A stretch of 64,000 bases of DNA, taken from Pseudomonadota bacterium (GTDB lineage: Bacteria; Pseudomonadota; Gammaproteobacteria; Burkholderiales; Burkholderiaceae_C). A program made the translations under genes and the position numbers. The notes beneath the pieces are model-generated. The model was not told where the DNA came from. It did not search any database and saw only the letters and a program-made list of their open reading frames with translations. This document shows, piece by piece, positions 36,639 to 46,433 of the stretch; within the stretch, counting starts at the first letter, position 1; every line of letters starts with the position of its first letter. The stretch lies in contig JAKOYD010000078.1 in NCBI GenBank assembly GCA_029780695.1, positions 1-64,000 of the forward strand, written 5' to 3'.

Positions 36639-37061
36639 ATGGCTCGCGCACACCGTGCCTATCCCAACGATCCTCCCACGGCGCTGACGGTGCACGCCAA
36701 GTCGCGCGTGCTGGAGCTGAGCTTTCCCGATGGGGCCAGCTTCCGCCTGCCGTTCGAGCTGATGCGCGTGTATTCGCCCTCGGCCGAGGTGCAGGGCCAC
36801 GGCCCGGGGCAGGAAGTGCTGCAGACCGGCAAGCGCGACATCCGGATGACCGCGCTGGAGCCGGTCGGCAACTACGCCGTGCAGCCCACGTTCTCGGACG
36901 GTCACGACAGCGGCATCTTTACCTGGCAGTATCTGTACCAGCTGGGTGCCGAGCAGGATCGGCGCTGGGCCGCCTACGAACAGCGCCTGGCCGACGCCGG
37001 CGTCGACCGCGACGCGCCGATGGCGCAGAAAGCCGGCGGCGGCTGCGGACACGCCCATTGA
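36639..37061 (+). CDS. DUF971 (GBBH-like N-terminal) protein
   Basis: 140 residues, entirely the DUF971 domain: VHAKSRVLELSFPDGASFRL, LPFELMRVYSPSAEVQGHGP, GNYAVQPTFSDGHDSGIFTW. The fold is found at the N-terminus of gamma-butyrobetaine hydroxylase and in proteins linked to Fe-S or quinone metabolism. A C-terminal GGGCGHAH tail could bind metal. It directly precedes ubiE, a neighbourhood conserved in betaproteobacteria as I recall, which suggests a link to ubiquinone synthesis (inferred). Confidence 0.85.
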   Translation: MARAHRAYPNDPPTALTVHAKSRVLELSFPDGASFRLPFELMRVYSPSAEVQGHGPGQEVLQTGKRDIRMTALEPVGNYAVQPTFSDGHDSGIFTWQYLYQLGAEQDRRWAAYEQRLADAGVDRDAPMAQKAGGGCGHAH

Positions 37062-37074
37062 AGAGGGCGAGAAA

Positions 37075-37134
37075 CTCATTTTTTTATAGCTGCCTGACGT
37101 TGTCTGGCAGGCGTTATCGGCGTATTTGATTCAT
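37075..37134 (+). repeat. Two-hairpin palindromic repeat (family 1)
   Basis: TTTTTTTATAGCTGCCTGACGTTGTCTGGCAGGCGTTATCGGCGTATTT in outline: the first palindrome is halved, and the second stem is GCCTGACGTTGTCTGGCAGGC, with a changed core. It lies in the DUF971-ubiE gap. Confidence 0.6.
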
Positions 37135-37182
37135 ACCTGGCTCGGCGGCGCCGCCGGCCACCTTTGCAGGACCGCAGCCCCC

Positions 37183-37917
37183 ATGGCCACCACGCATTTC
37201 GGATACCAGTCGGTCGACGAGCAGGACAAGGCGCGCCGCGTGCGCGGTGTGTTCGACTCGGTCGCTGGCAAGTACGACCTGATGAACGACCTCATGTCGG
37301 GCGGCCTGCACCGGGTGTGGAAGGCCTACACCGTCATGGTCGCCAACGCCCAGCCGGGCCAGCGCGTGCTGGACATCGCGGGCGGCACGGGCGATCTGGC
37401 GCTGGCCTTCAGCCGCAAGGTGGGTGCCAGCGGGCAGGTGGTGCACACCGACATCAACGAGGCCATGCTGCGCACCGGGCGCGAACGCTTGCTGGACGCC
37501 GGCGTGATTCTGCCCACCACGGTTTGCGATGCCGAGAAGCTGCCGTTTCCCGATGGGCACTTCGACCTGGTCACCGTGGCCTTCGGCCTGCGCAACATGA
37601 CGCACAAGGACGCCGCGCTGCGCGAAATGGCCCGCGTGTTGAAGGACGGCGGCAAGCTGCTGGTGCTGGAGTTTTCGCAGGTCGCCCGGCCGCTGCGCAA
37701 GGCCTACGACGTGTATTCGTTCAGCGTGCTGCCCCGGCTGGGCCAGCTGGTGGCGGGCGACGCCGACAGCTACCGCTATCTGGCCGAATCCATCCGCATG
37801 CACCCCAATCAGGCGGAACTAAAAGCGCTGATGCAGTCCAACGGCTTCGGCCATGTGGACTATCACAACCTGACAGGTGGGGTTGTCGCGCTTCACGTGG
37901 GCATCAAATGCCGCTAG
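37183..37917 (+). CDS. ubiE: Demethylmenaquinone/ubiquinone methyltransferase
   Basis: 244 residues. C-methylates the benzoquinol ring in ubiquinone synthesis (and demethylmenaquinol where present). UbiE signatures are [17 protein letters not shown], the SAM motif [15 protein letters not shown], and [20 protein letters not shown]. The ATG at 37183 ([11 protein letters not shown]) is preferred because the family starts here; the frame is open 57 bp further up. It heads a set of ubiquinone genes (ubiE, ubiJ, ubiB). Confidence 0.96.
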   Translation: MATTHFGYQSVDEQDKARRVRGVFDSVAGKYDLMNDLMSGGLHRVWKAYTVMVANAQPGQRVLDIAGGTGDLALAFSRKVGASGQVVHTDINEAMLRTGRERLLDAGVILPTTVCDAEKLPFPDGHFDLVTVAFGLRNMTHKDAALREMARVLKDGGKLLVLEFSQVARPLRKAYDVYSFSVLPRLGQLVAGDADSYRYLAESIRMHPNQAELKALMQSNGFGHVDYHNLTGGVVALHVGIKCR

Positions 37918-37978
37918 GCTTGATCTTCAGGCCATACTCCCCAACTACGCTTTTCACGCTTACGGAGCACAGACCAGA

Positions 37979-38995
37979 ATGACCCTCAAGCACATTGTTT
38001 CGCGTCTCTTCACGCTGCTGCTGGCGGTGGTGCTGGTCGGCGCCTTCACCTTCGACGCCGAAGCCCGTCGCATGGGGGGCGGCAAGTCCATGGGCCGCCA
38101 GTCCAGCAACGTGACCCAGCGCGAGGCAGCGCGCACGCCGCCCGCCACGCCGGCCACGCAGGCCAACCCAGCGGCGCAAGCCGGCCCCGCCGCGGCAGGC
38201 GCCGCAGGCACCGCCGCCGCGGGCGCGGCAGCGCGCAAGCCGTGGGGCGCCATGATCGGCGGCCTGGCCGCTGGCCTGGGCCTGGCCTGGCTGGCGCATT
38301 CGCTGGGCTTGGGCGCGGCGTTCGGCAACATCCTGCTGTTCCTGCTGCTGGGCGTGGTGGTGGTGGCCGTCATCGGCATGATCCGCCGCTCGCGCAACAG
38401 CGCTCAAGGCAGCGGCAACCTGGCCTACCAGGGCGCGGGCGCCGCGTCCAACCCCGTCACCCCTCGCCAGTACAGCCCCACCAAGGTCGGCAACGACGCC
38501 TCGGCCCGTCCGTGGGAAAGCCAGGCCGCGCATTTCGACACCGGCGCGGCAGCGCCGGCCGGCGGCTCGATGATCGGCTCGGCCCTGCAGGGCTCGCAGA
38601 ACTGGGGGGTGCCGGCGGACTTCGACGTCACGGGCTTCACCGATGCGGCCAAGCGCAACTTCATCGCCCTGCAGGACGCCTGGGACCGCTCGGACATCCC
38701 GACCCTGCGCGCCATGATGACCAACGACATGCTGGCCGAAATCCAGTCGCAACTGGCCGAGCGCGAGCGCACCGCACCCGGCCAGGCCAACAAGACCGAC
38801 GTGGTCATGCTCGAAGCGCAGCTGCTGGGCATCGAGGAGCTGGACGACATGTACATGGCCAGCGTCGAATTCAGCGGCATGATCCGCGAAGACGCGTCCG
38901 CTGGCCCCAGCCCGTTCCGCGAGGTCTGGAACATGACCAAACCCAAGACCGGCCGCGGCGGCTGGCTGGTGGCAGGGGTGCAAGCGTTGCAGTGA
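37979..38995 (+). CDS. Tim44-like domain membrane protein
   Basis: 338 residues. A signal-like first helix (about 5-24, FTLLLAVVLVGAFTFDAEA) is followed by a low-complexity Ala/Pro/Gln stretch, then one or two membrane helices around LGLAWLAHSLGLGAAFGNIL and LLFLLLGVVVVAVIGMI. The C-terminal Tim44-like domain (about 215-335) contains FTDAAKRNFIALQDAWDRSD. Tim44-like domains bind membranes or unfolded protein. Bacterial members often lie beside ubi genes, as here, but no function is proven. It separates ubiE from ubiJ. Confidence 0.85.
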   Translation: MTLKHIVSRLFTLLLAVVLVGAFTFDAEARRMGGGKSMGRQSSNVTQREAARTPPATPATQANPAAQAGPAAAGAAGTAAAGAAARKPWGAMIGGLAAGLGLAWLAHSLGLGAAFGNILLFLLLGVVVVAVIGMIRRSRNSAQGSGNLAYQGAGAASNPVTPRQYSPTKVGNDASARPWESQAAHFDTGAAAPAGGSMIGSALQGSQNWGVPADFDVTGFTDAAKRNFIALQDAWDRSDIPTLRAMMTNDMLAEIQSQLAERERTAPGQANKTDVVMLEAQLLGIEELDDMYMASVEFSGMIREDASAGPSPFREVWNMTKPKTGRGGWLVAGVQALQ

Positions 38996-39074
38996 AGGGG
39001 CTGCCGGGGGTTGGCGCTCGGCTCCGTGGCCACTCGCTAGCCTCCCGCGCTGGCTTTTGTTGCGCGGCGAACCC

Positions 39075-39100
39075 ATGGCGCCCTTCGGGGCGCCATTTTC
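39075..39100 (+). terminator. Rho-independent terminator with UUCG tetraloop
   Basis: ATGGCGCCC (39075-39083), loop TTCG, then GGGCGCCAT (39088-39096) followed by TTTC. A perfect 9-bp stem with the very stable UUCG loop, 79 bp after the Tim44-like stop and before ubiJ. This is the cleanest plus-strand terminator in this part of the window. Confidence 0.85.
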
Positions 39101-39165
39101 ATGGGTCGCGCCACCAAGGCAGTCACAGCGCCGGCCTCGGCCGTTGTCATGAATAATCGCGGGTT

Positions 39166-39708
39166 ATGGTTACACCGTCCCCTCTATCGCGGCTCGTCGA
39201 CACGCTGGGCGAATTCACCCGCAATCTCAGGCCGCCCGGCTGGCTGGTCGACGAGACACAGCACCGGCTGGTGCTGTTCATCAACCATGTGCTCATGCAA
39301 GAGCCGGAAGCCCAGGCGCGGCTGGCGCGGCAAAAGGGGCGCGTGGTGCGCCTGCAGTGGCGCGACTTCGCCATGCAACTGGCCGCCACCCCGGCCGGCC
39401 TGTGCGAACTGGCGCCCGCCGCCACGCCCGATCTGCTGCTGACGGTGACCGACACCTCGCCGCTGGACCTGGCCCGCAACGCGCTGCAGGGCGAGCGGCC
39501 CGGCGTGCGCATCGAGGGCGACGTGCAGTTCGCCGCCGAAATGAACTGGCTGGTTGACCACGTGCGCTGGGACGCCGAGGAAGACCTCTCGCGCCTTGTG
39601 GGTGACGCGCCGGCGCACGCATTGGCCAATGCCGGCCGCGCGGTGGCCCAGGGCTTGCGCAAGTTCGCCAGCAGCCTGCCGGGGCAGGGCAGGGCCCGGG
39701 GCGAATGA
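39166..39708 (+). CDS. ubiJ: Ubiquinone biosynthesis accessory factor UbiJ (SCP2 domain)
   Basis: 180 residues. The SCP2-type lipid-binding fold (about 20-125) includes [20 protein letters not shown] and the C-terminal helical bundle typical of UbiJ ([21 protein letters not shown]). In E. coli, UbiJ and UbiK form a complex that organises the soluble Ubi metabolon and presents the lipid substrate. Position right before ubiB and downstream of ubiE supports the call. The ATG at 39166 is the first of the frame. Confidence 0.88.
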   Translation: MVTPSPLSRLVDTLGEFTRNLRPPGWLVDETQHRLVLFINHVLMQEPEAQARLARQKGRVVRLQWRDFAMQLAATPAGLCELAPAATPDLLLTVTDTSPLDLARNALQGERPGVRIEGDVQFAAEMNWLVDHVRWDAEEDLSRLVGDAPAHALANAGRAVAQGLRKFASSLPGQGRARGE

Positions 39709-39748
39709 AAGCCACCCGCTCCTGGCGCGGCGCGCAAGGAAGCGCGCG

Positions 39749-41317
39749 GTGAACCGTTTCGCGCGCGCCGCCTACATCGTCTGGATCGCCCTGCGCTACG
39801 GCCTGGACGAGCTGGTGCTCACCAGTTTCGAGCATCCGGGCCTGCGGCTGGTCGCGCGCATGGCCTCTCTCGGGCGCGACCTGTCGGCGCCGCGCGGGCA
39901 GCGGCTGCGCGAGGCGCTGCAAAAGCTCGGGCCGATCTTCGTCAAGTTCGGCCAGGTGCTGTCGACCCGGCGCGACCTGCTGCCGGCCGACGTGGCGGAC
40001 GAGCTGGCCTTGCTGCAGGACCGCGTGCCGCCTTTTCCCGGCGAGCAGGCCGTGGCCACCATCGAGCGAGCCTTCGGCCAGCCGGTCGACACCCTGTTTA
40101 CCAGTTTCGACCGCACGCCGGTGGCCAGTGCATCCATTGCCCAGGTGCATTTCGCCACCATGCTCGACCGCAACGGGCGCGAACGCGAGGTCGCGGTCAA
40201 GGTGCTGCGGCCCGGCATGCTCAAGGTCATCGACCAGGACTTGGCGCTGATCCGCATGATGGCCGGCTGGGTCGAGCGCCTGGCCCCCGACGGCCGGCGC
40301 CTGAAGCCGCGCGAGGTGGCCGCCGAGTTCGACAAATACCTGCACGACGAGCTGGATCTGGTGCGCGAAGCCGCCAGTGCCGCGCAGCTGCGGCGCAACA
40401 TGGCGGGGCTGGACCTGGTGCTGATCCCGGAAATGTTCTGGGACATGATCCGCCCCGAGGTGCTGGTGATGGAGCGCATGAAGGGCATCCCGATCGGCCA
40501 GATCGAGCGCCTGCGCGACGCGGGGCTGGACATCCCGAAGCTGGCGCGCGACGGCGTCACCATCTTCTTCACCCAGGTGTTCCGCGACGGCTTTTTCCAC
40601 GCCGACATGCACCCGGGCAACATCATGGTCAGCGTCGAGCCGGCGACCTTCGGGCGCTACGTGTCGCTGGACTTTGGCATCGTCGGCACGCTGACGCAGG
40701 TCGACAAGGAATACCTGGCGCAGAACTTCGCCGCCTTCTTCCGGCGCGACTACAAGCGCGTGGCCGAACTGCACATCGAAAGCGGGTGGGTGCCGCCGGA
40801 CACGCGCGTTGACGAGCTCGAAGCCGGCATCCGCAGCGTGTGCGAGCCTTACTTCGACCGCCCGCTGAAGGAAATATCCCTTGGCATGGTGTTGCTGCGG
40901 CTGTTCCAGATATCGCGCCGCTTCAACGTCGTCATCCAGCCGCAACTGGTGCTGCTGCAGAAGACCCTGCTGAACGTGGAAGGCCTGGGCCGCCAGCTCG
41001 ACCCCGACCTGGACCTGTGGGCCACCGCCAAGCCCTTCCTCGAAAAATGGATGCATGAACAGATCGGGCCACGGCGCCTGTGGCGCGAACTGAAGGAGCA
41101 GTCGCCCTATTACGCCAAAATGCTGCCCGATCTGCCGCGCCTGCTGCACGGCTACCTGCAGCAGCGCCCGCTGGACGACCTGCGCGCCGACCTGGCCGAA
41201 CTGGTGCGCCAGCAGCGCCACACCAACCGGCTGTTGCAGAAAATCGTGTATGGCGGCATCGGTTTTCTGCTGGGGCTGGTCGTGATGCAGGTCGTCGTGC
41301 GCGTGCGCCTTTTCTGA
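39749..41317 (+). CDS. ubiB: Ubiquinone biosynthesis ATPase/kinase-like UbiB
   Basis: 522 residues of the UbiB/ABC1/ADCK atypical kinase family, which uses ATPase activity to help ubiquinone precursors leave the membrane. KxGQ-like motif [14 protein letters not shown], Ala-rich loop [12 protein letters not shown], catalytic region [13 protein letters not shown] and metal-binding [10 protein letters not shown], then a C-terminal membrane anchor ([17 protein letters not shown]). The GTG at 39749 with AAGGA upstream gives the usual N-terminus ([12 protein letters not shown]). A longer in-frame start at 39554 would overlap ubiJ and is rejected. Confidence 0.95.
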   Translation: MNRFARAAYIVWIALRYGLDELVLTSFEHPGLRLVARMASLGRDLSAPRGQRLREALQKLGPIFVKFGQVLSTRRDLLPADVADELALLQDRVPPFPGEQAVATIERAFGQPVDTLFTSFDRTPVASASIAQVHFATMLDRNGREREVAVKVLRPGMLKVIDQDLALIRMMAGWVERLAPDGRRLKPREVAAEFDKYLHDELDLVREAASAAQLRRNMAGLDLVLIPEMFWDMIRPEVLVMERMKGIPIGQIERLRDAGLDIPKLARDGVTIFFTQVFRDGFFHADMHPGNIMVSVEPATFGRYVSLDFGIVGTLTQVDKEYLAQNFAAFFRRDYKRVAELHIESGWVPPDTRVDELEAGIRSVCEPYFDRPLKEISLGMVLLRLFQISRRFNVVIQPQLVLLQKTLLNVEGLGRQLDPDLDLWATAKPFLEKWMHEQIGPRRLWRELKEQSPYYAKMLPDLPRLLHGYLQQRPLDDLRADLAELVRQQRHTNRLLQKIVYGGIGFLLGLVVMQVVVRVRLF

Positions 41318-41329
41318 GCGAGGGAGAAC

Positions 41330-42799
41330 ATGAACGTCACGCTGATGATCTTCGTCATCGCCTATCTGCTGGGCACCCTGGCCATCGGGGTGTGGGCCGG
41401 CACGCGCATCAAGACGACCACCGACTTCGCGCTGGCGGGCCGCAACCTGCCGCTGATCATGATCGTGACCACCACCTTCGCGACGTGGTTCGGCGCCGAG
41501 ACGGTGATGGGCATTCCGGCCAAGTTCGTGCAGGGCGGCCTGGGCGCCATCATCGAAGACCCGTTCGGCGCCGGCACCTGCCTGATCCTGGTGGGCGCGT
41601 TCTTTGCCGCCCGGCTGTACCGCATGAACCTGCTGACCATTGGCGATTTCTACCGCCAGCGCTACGGCAAGGGTGTGGAAGTGTTCTGCTCGGTGGCGAT
41701 CATCCTGAGCTATCTGGGCTGGGTGGCGGCGCAGATCACGGCGCTGGGCTTGGTGTTCAACGTGCTGACCGGCGGCGCCGTGTCTGAAAGCGTGGGCATG
41801 GTGATTGGCACCGCGGCGGTGCTGGTGTACGTGATGGTGGGTGGCTTTCTGGCCGTGGCGTGGACCGATTTCATCCAGATGATCGTGCTGGTGCTGGGCC
41901 TGTCCGTCATTGCCGTGTTTTCGGCCGAGCTGGCGGGCGGCGCCGGGCAGGTGATGAACCTGGTGACGCAGCAGGACATGCTGCGCTTCTTCCCGGAACC
42001 GACGTTCAAGGACATCGCCTTCTTCATTGGCGCCGGCATCACCATGATGCTGGGCAGCATCCCCCAGCAGGACGTGTTCCAGCGCGTCATGTCTGCCAAG
42101 GACGCGCGCACCGCGCAGAACGGCGCCATGATCGGCGGCGCGGCCTACATCCTGTTCGCCTTCGTGCCGATGTTCATCGTCACCGCGGCGGTGGTGGTGA
42201 TGGGCGACCGCGCGGTGCAGATGGTGCACAACGACTACCAGAAACTGCTGCCGGCCTTCATCATGGGCCACATGCCGCTGGTGATGCAGATCCTGTTCTT
42301 CGGCGCGCTGCTGTCGGCCATCAAGAGCACGTCCTCGGCCACGCTGCTGGCGCCCTCCACCAGTTTTGTCGAGAACATCCTGGGTAACCTCTACCCCTCG
42401 ATGAGCGACCGCCAGCGCCTGGTGGCCATGCGCGCCAGCATCTTGATCTTCTCGCTCAGCGTGCTGGCCTACGCCATCGCCATGCGTGGCACGTCCATCT
42501 ACGAACTGGTGTCGTCGGCCTACCAGGTGACGCTGGTGGCGGCTTTCGTGCCGCTGTTGCTGGGCCTTTACTGGAAGCGCGCCACCACGCAGGGCGCGGT
42601 GCTGGCCATTTTGCTCGGGGTGGGTACGTGGGTACTGTTCTTTCCTGGTGTCACGCATCTGGGCGAGGCGTTTCCGGGTCAGCTGGCGGGGCTGCTGATG
42701 GCATTTGTCGGCATGGTGGTGGGCTCGCTCGCGCCGCAGTGGATTCACGACCACCGCACGCACACCCATCGCCTGGCGCCCCGGCCGGAGCACGCCTGA
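41330..42799 (+). CDS. Sodium:solute symporter family protein
   Basis: 489 residues with about thirteen membrane helices. Solute:sodium symporter signatures are AGRNLPLIMIVTTTFATWFG near helix 2, GGFLAVAWTDFIQMIVLVLG in the centre, and SATLLAPSTSFVENIL. The substrate (for instance an amino acid, sugar or organic anion) is not evident. A GAGGGAGA Shine-Dalgarno precedes the ATG by 5 bp. It lies 12 bp after ubiB. Confidence 0.88.
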   Translation: MNVTLMIFVIAYLLGTLAIGVWAGTRIKTTTDFALAGRNLPLIMIVTTTFATWFGAETVMGIPAKFVQGGLGAIIEDPFGAGTCLILVGAFFAARLYRMNLLTIGDFYRQRYGKGVEVFCSVAIILSYLGWVAAQITALGLVFNVLTGGAVSESVGMVIGTAAVLVYVMVGGFLAVAWTDFIQMIVLVLGLSVIAVFSAELAGGAGQVMNLVTQQDMLRFFPEPTFKDIAFFIGAGITMMLGSIPQQDVFQRVMSAKDARTAQNGAMIGGAAYILFAFVPMFIVTAAVVVMGDRAVQMVHNDYQKLLPAFIMGHMPLVMQILFFGALLSAIKSTSSATLLAPSTSFVENILGNLYPSMSDRQRLVAMRASILIFSLSVLAYAIAMRGTSIYELVSSAYQVTLVAAFVPLLLGLYWKRATTQGAVLAILLGVGTWVLFFPGVTHLGEAFPGQLAGLLMAFVGMVVGSLAPQWIHDHRTHTHRLAPRPEHA

Positions 42800-42953
42800 C
42801 GCGCCGGGCCGCCAGGCGCGGGGCGGATCGGGTGCGCGCCTTGGGCCGACCGGCGCGGCACCACGGCGGCGCCGCAGCCCGCCAGGGCGCGCAGCCGGGC
42901 CGCCTTTTATAATGAGCGGTTTTGCGCGCGCCGCGCCGCCTGCTGGTCTTTTC

Positions 42954-43310
42954 ATGCCCATCTACGCTTACAAATGCGCATCCTGCGGGTTCGCCAAGGA
43001 CGTGCTGCAGAAAATGTCCGACCCGCCGCTGACGGTGTGTCCGTCGTGCGGTGAGCCTGCGTTCAACAAGCAGGTGACCGCGGCGGGCTTTCAGTTGAAG
43101 GGGTCCGGCTGGTATGTGACCGACTTCCGCGAAGGCGGCAAGAGCATCGCCGCCGCCAGCGGCGCCAAGCCGGTGGATGGCGCGGCCCGATCGGATGGCG
43201 CCGCGCCGTCGCCTGCGCCGGCCGCATCGCCTGCGCCTGCATCTACCTCGGCGCCACCAGCGAGCAGTCCCGCGCCGAGCGGCGGTGGCTCGACGTCGTC
43301 GGGCGACTGA
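42954..43310 (+). CDS. FmdB-family zinc-ribbon protein
   Basis: 118 residues. The N-terminal zinc ribbon MPIYAYKCASCG ... VCPSCGEPAF has two CxxC pairs (about 8-11 and 29-32). Then comes QVTAAGFQLKGSGWYVTDFR and a Pro/Ala/Ser-rich tail without structure. Typically precedes DUF502 and aspS in betaproteobacteria; function unknown, possibly regulatory. The gap before it (42800-42953) is very GC-rich with a TATAAT at 42908-42913, without a good -35. Confidence 0.88.
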   Translation: MPIYAYKCASCGFAKDVLQKMSDPPLTVCPSCGEPAFNKQVTAAGFQLKGSGWYVTDFREGGKSIAAASGAKPVDGAARSDGAAPSPAPAASPAPASTSAPPASSPAPSGGGSTSSGD

Positions 43311-43331
43311 TCCCGCGCTGCCTGCTGCCCC

Positions 43332-44096
43332 ATGATGTCCCGCCTGCGCCAATACTTCATCACCGGCCTGCTGGTGTGGTTGCCGATGGGCGTCACCGTG
43401 TGGGTGCTGCTGTGGCTGGTCGGGATCCTGGACAGCATCTTCCTGGGTGTGCTGGCCGCCGCGGAAGCCGTGGTGCCCGGCCTGGCGTCCGTGGGCGAGC
43501 AGCTGCGCCACATCCCTGGGCTTGGCGTCATCCTGGTGGCCCTGGTCGTGCTGGGCACCGGCCTGTTCGTGGCCAACATGTTCGGGCAGTGGTGGCTGCG
43601 CCAGTGGGAAAAGCTGATGAACCGCATCCCGGTGGTGCGCAGCATCTATTCCAGCGTGAAGCAGGTGTCGGACACGCTGTTTTCCGGCTCGGGGCAGGCG
43701 TTTTCCAAGGCGCTGCTGATCCAGTATCCGCGTCAGGGCGCGTGGACCATCGGCTTTCTCACCGGCCGCCCCGGCGGCGAGGTGGCCACCTACCTGAAGG
43801 GCGACTTCATCAGCGTCTACGTGCCCACCACGCCCAACCCCACGTCGGGCTTCTTCCTGATGGTGCCGCGTGCCGACGTGGTCGAACTCAAGATGAGCGT
43901 GGACGAAGCGCTCAAATATGTCATTTCCATGGGCGTGGTGGCGCCGCCGACGCGCGAACCGCGCGCCGGTGAGCCGCAACCCCTGCCCCAGGTGCCGGGC
44001 GTGACCGGCCCCGCCCCGTCTGCGCCGCCCGCGCAACCTGAAATCCCCGTGTCCCCTGCGCTGGCCGATTCGGCCGGCGCCCGACCAGAACTGTAG
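43332..44096 (+). CDS. DUF502 inner-membrane protein
   Basis: 254 residues. Two membrane helices lie near the N-terminus (about 10-35 and 62-88: VWLPMGVTVWVLLWLVGILD, LGVILVALVVLGTGLFVANM). The DUF502 core follows, including NRIPVVRSIYSSVKQVSDTL and VPTTPNPTSGFFLMVPRADV. A Pro-rich tail closes it. Function unknown. Position between fmdB and aspS is conserved, 21 bp after and 12 bp before its neighbours, implying one operon. Confidence 0.9.
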   Translation: MMSRLRQYFITGLLVWLPMGVTVWVLLWLVGILDSIFLGVLAAAEAVVPGLASVGEQLRHIPGLGVILVALVVLGTGLFVANMFGQWWLRQWEKLMNRIPVVRSIYSSVKQVSDTLFSGSGQAFSKALLIQYPRQGAWTIGFLTGRPGGEVATYLKGDFISVYVPTTPNPTSGFFLMVPRADVVELKMSVDEALKYVISMGVVAPPTREPRAGEPQPLPQVPGVTGPAPSAPPAQPEIPVSPALADSAGARPEL

Positions 44097-44108
44097 AAAG
44101 CCCACCCC

Positions 44109-45902
44109 ATGTCGATGCGTTCCCACTACTGCGGCCTCGTGACCGAGGCGCTGATCGGCCAGACGGTCAGCCTGTGCGGCTGGGTCAACCGCCGGCGCGA
44201 CCATGGCGGCGTGATCTTCGTCGACCTGCGCGACCGCGAAGGCTACGTGCAGGTGGTGTGCGACCCCGACCGCCCGGAGATGTTCAAGATCGCCGAAGAT
44301 CTGCGCAACGAGTTCTGCGTGCAGGTCAAGGGCCTGGTGCGCGCGCGCCCCGAAGGCACCACCAACGACAACATGAAGAGCGGCAAGATCGAGGTGCTGT
44401 GCCAGGAGCTGACGGTGCTTAACCCGTCGGTCACCCCGCCGTTCCAGCTGGACGACGAGAACCTGTCGGAAACCACGCGCCTGACGCACCGCGTGCTGGA
44501 CCTGCGCCGGCCCTACATGCAGCACAACCTCATGCTGCGCTACCGCGTGGCGATCGAGGTGCGCAAGTTTCTTGACGAGCACGGCTTCATCGACATCGAG
44601 ACGCCCATGCTGGGCAAGAGCACGCCCGAAGGCGCGCGCGACTACCTGGTGCCCAGCCGCGTGCACGACGGCATGTTCTTCGCGCTGCCGCAGTCGCCCC
44701 AGCTGTACAAGCAGATGCTGATGGTGGCCGGCTACGACCGCTACTACCAGATCACCAAGTGCTTCCGCGACGAAGACCTGCGCGCCGACCGCCAGCCCGA
44801 ATTCACCCAGATCGACTGCGAGACTTCGTTCCTCAACGAGCAGGAAATCCGCGACCTGTTCCAGCGCATGATCACCCACGTCTTCAAGAAGACGATGGAC
44901 GTGGACCTAGGCGAATTCCCCGTCATGCCGTATGCCGAGGCCATGCACCGCTTCGGTTCCGACAAGCCCGACCTGCGCGTCAAGCTCGAATTCACCGAAC
45001 TGACCGACGTCATGGCCGATGTGGATTTCAAGGTGTTCAGCGGCCCGGCCACCACGCCCGGCGGGCGCGTGGTCGCCCTGCGCGTGCCCGGCGGCGCCGA
45101 GATGAGCCGTGGCGAGATCGATGGCTACACCGAATTCGTCAAGATCTACGGCGCCAAGGGCTTGGCGTGGATCAAGGTCAACGACGTGAGCCAGGGCCGT
45201 GATGGCCTGCAGTCGCCCATCGTCAAGAACCTGCATGACGCGGCGATTGCCGAGATCCTCAAGCGCAGCGGCGCGCAGAACGGCGACATCCTGTTCTTCG
45301 GCGCCGACAAGGCCAAGGTGGTGAACGACGCCATCGGCGCGCTGCGCCTGAAGATCGGTCACGGCGCGGCGGCGCGCAAGTCGGGCCTGTTCGAGGATCG
45401 CTGGGCGCCGCTGTGGGTGGTCGACTTCCCGATGTTCGAATATGACGAGGGCGAACATCGCTGGAACGCCGTGCACCACCCCTTCACCGCGCCCAAGGAC
45501 GGCCACGAGGACTACATGGACTCCGACCCCGCCAAATGCGTGGCCAAGGCCTACGACATGGTGCTGAACGGCTGGGAACTGGGCGGCGGCTCGGTGCGTA
45601 TCCACCGCGCCGACGTGCAGAGCAAGGTGTTCACCGCCCTCAAGATCAGCCCCGAGGACGCGCAGGCCAAGTTCGGCTACCTGCTGGACGCGCTGCAATA
45701 CGGCGCGCCGCCGCACGGCGGCCTGGCCTTTGGCCTGGACCGCCTGGTCACGCTGATGACCAAGGCCGATTCGATCCGCGACGTGATCGCCTTCCCCAAG
45801 ACGCAGCGTGCGCAGGACCTGCTGACGCAGGCGCCCTCGGCCGTCGAGGAAAAGCAGCTGCGCGAGCTGCATATCCGCCTGCGCAACCCGGTCGCGGCCT
45901 GA
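44109..45902 (+). CDS. aspS: Aspartyl-tRNA synthetase
   Basis: 597 residues, normal for the bacterial type. An N-terminal OB-fold anticodon-binding domain (about 1-110: [20 protein letters not shown]) is followed by the class II catalytic core with motif 2 [19 protein letters not shown], the bacterial insertion domain (about 285-420), and motif 3 [14 protein letters not shown]. It charges tRNA(Asp), or tRNA(Asp) and tRNA(Asn) if non-discriminating, which cannot be decided here. It ends the fmdB-DUF502-aspS unit. Confidence 0.97.
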   Translation: MSMRSHYCGLVTEALIGQTVSLCGWVNRRRDHGGVIFVDLRDREGYVQVVCDPDRPEMFKIAEDLRNEFCVQVKGLVRARPEGTTNDNMKSGKIEVLCQELTVLNPSVTPPFQLDDENLSETTRLTHRVLDLRRPYMQHNLMLRYRVAIEVRKFLDEHGFIDIETPMLGKSTPEGARDYLVPSRVHDGMFFALPQSPQLYKQMLMVAGYDRYYQITKCFRDEDLRADRQPEFTQIDCETSFLNEQEIRDLFQRMITHVFKKTMDVDLGEFPVMPYAEAMHRFGSDKPDLRVKLEFTELTDVMADVDFKVFSGPATTPGGRVVALRVPGGAEMSRGEIDGYTEFVKIYGAKGLAWIKVNDVSQGRDGLQSPIVKNLHDAAIAEILKRSGAQNGDILFFGADKAKVVNDAIGALRLKIGHGAAARKSGLFEDRWAPLWVVDFPMFEYDEGEHRWNAVHHPFTAPKDGHEDYMDSDPAKCVAKAYDMVLNGWELGGGSVRIHRADVQSKVFTALKISPEDAQAKFGYLLDALQYGAPPHGGLAFGLDRLVTLMTKADSIRDVIAFPKTQRAQDLLTQAPSAVEEKQLRELHIRLRNPVAA

Positions 45903-46062
45903 GGCGGCGCGCGGCCTTCTTGAAGGGCGGCTGCGGATCGGCCGGCCGCCTGACGGGGCTGGCCGCGCGCATGTTCTGGGTTGTCGGTACACGCCTGCGG
46001 TGGAGTCCTACGCGGGCTGCGCGGCCACTCTGTTAGCATGGATTTTCTTTCTGGAGAACTTC

Positions 46063-46392
46063 ATGTCCTACACCTCTGATCTCGTCGATTCGGCCACCGA
46101 AACCAAGGAACAACTGGTGACCAACCTGCGTCGCGTCGTGTCCGACGCCGAGGATTTGCTGGCCGCCACCGCAGGCCAGACCGACAGCAAGATCACCGAA
46201 TTGCGCGCTCGGGCGCGCGAAAACCTGGTGGTCGCGCGCGAAAAACTTGCCGACGCCGACGCCGCCTTGCGTGCCCGTGCCCGCCAGGCTGCCAGCGCCA
46301 CCGACGAGTACGTGCACGACAACCCCTGGTCGTCGATCGGCGCCGCTGCCGCTTTGGGCATCCTGATCGGCGTGCTGCTCGGTCGCCGCTGA
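46063..46392 (+). CDS. DUF883 / ElaB-YqjD family membrane protein
   Basis: 109 residues. A long charged amphipathic helix (about 5-85: TETKEQLVTNLRRVVSDAED, RARARENLVVAREKLADAD) ends in a glycine-rich C-terminal membrane anchor (AAAALGILIGVLLGRR). E. coli YqjD and ElaB bind ribosomes and sit in the inner membrane in stationary phase. With the next two genes it reproduces the E. coli yqjD-yqjE-yqjK order. The start at 46063 has CTGGAG 6 bp upstream. A paralogue lies at 56482-56859. Confidence 0.9.
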   Translation: MSYTSDLVDSATETKEQLVTNLRRVVSDAEDLLAATAGQTDSKITELRARARENLVVAREKLADADAALRARARQAASATDEYVHDNPWSSIGAAAALGILIGVLLGRR

Positions 46393-46433
46393 TTCATAGC
46401 AGCGCTTTTTGCGCCCCACCTTTGCCGTTCGCC

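Noticed and set aside
42908-42913. TATAAT as the fmdB promoter
   Set aside because: There is no acceptable -35 hexamer at 16-18 bp upstream and the gene may be co-transcribed with the symporter, so it was noted under fmdB and not listed as a promoter.
39293-42961. A 1222-codon open frame on the minus strand across ubiB and the symporter gene
   Set aside because: It is antisense to two clearly conserved genes, has His/Gln/Arg-rich low-complexity translation and no recognisable domain; long antisense frames are common where codon third positions are nearly all G or C.
42651-44879. A 742-codon minus-strand frame over fmdB, DUF502 and aspS
   Set aside because: Antisense to three conserved genes, His/Arg-rich translation, no start context.
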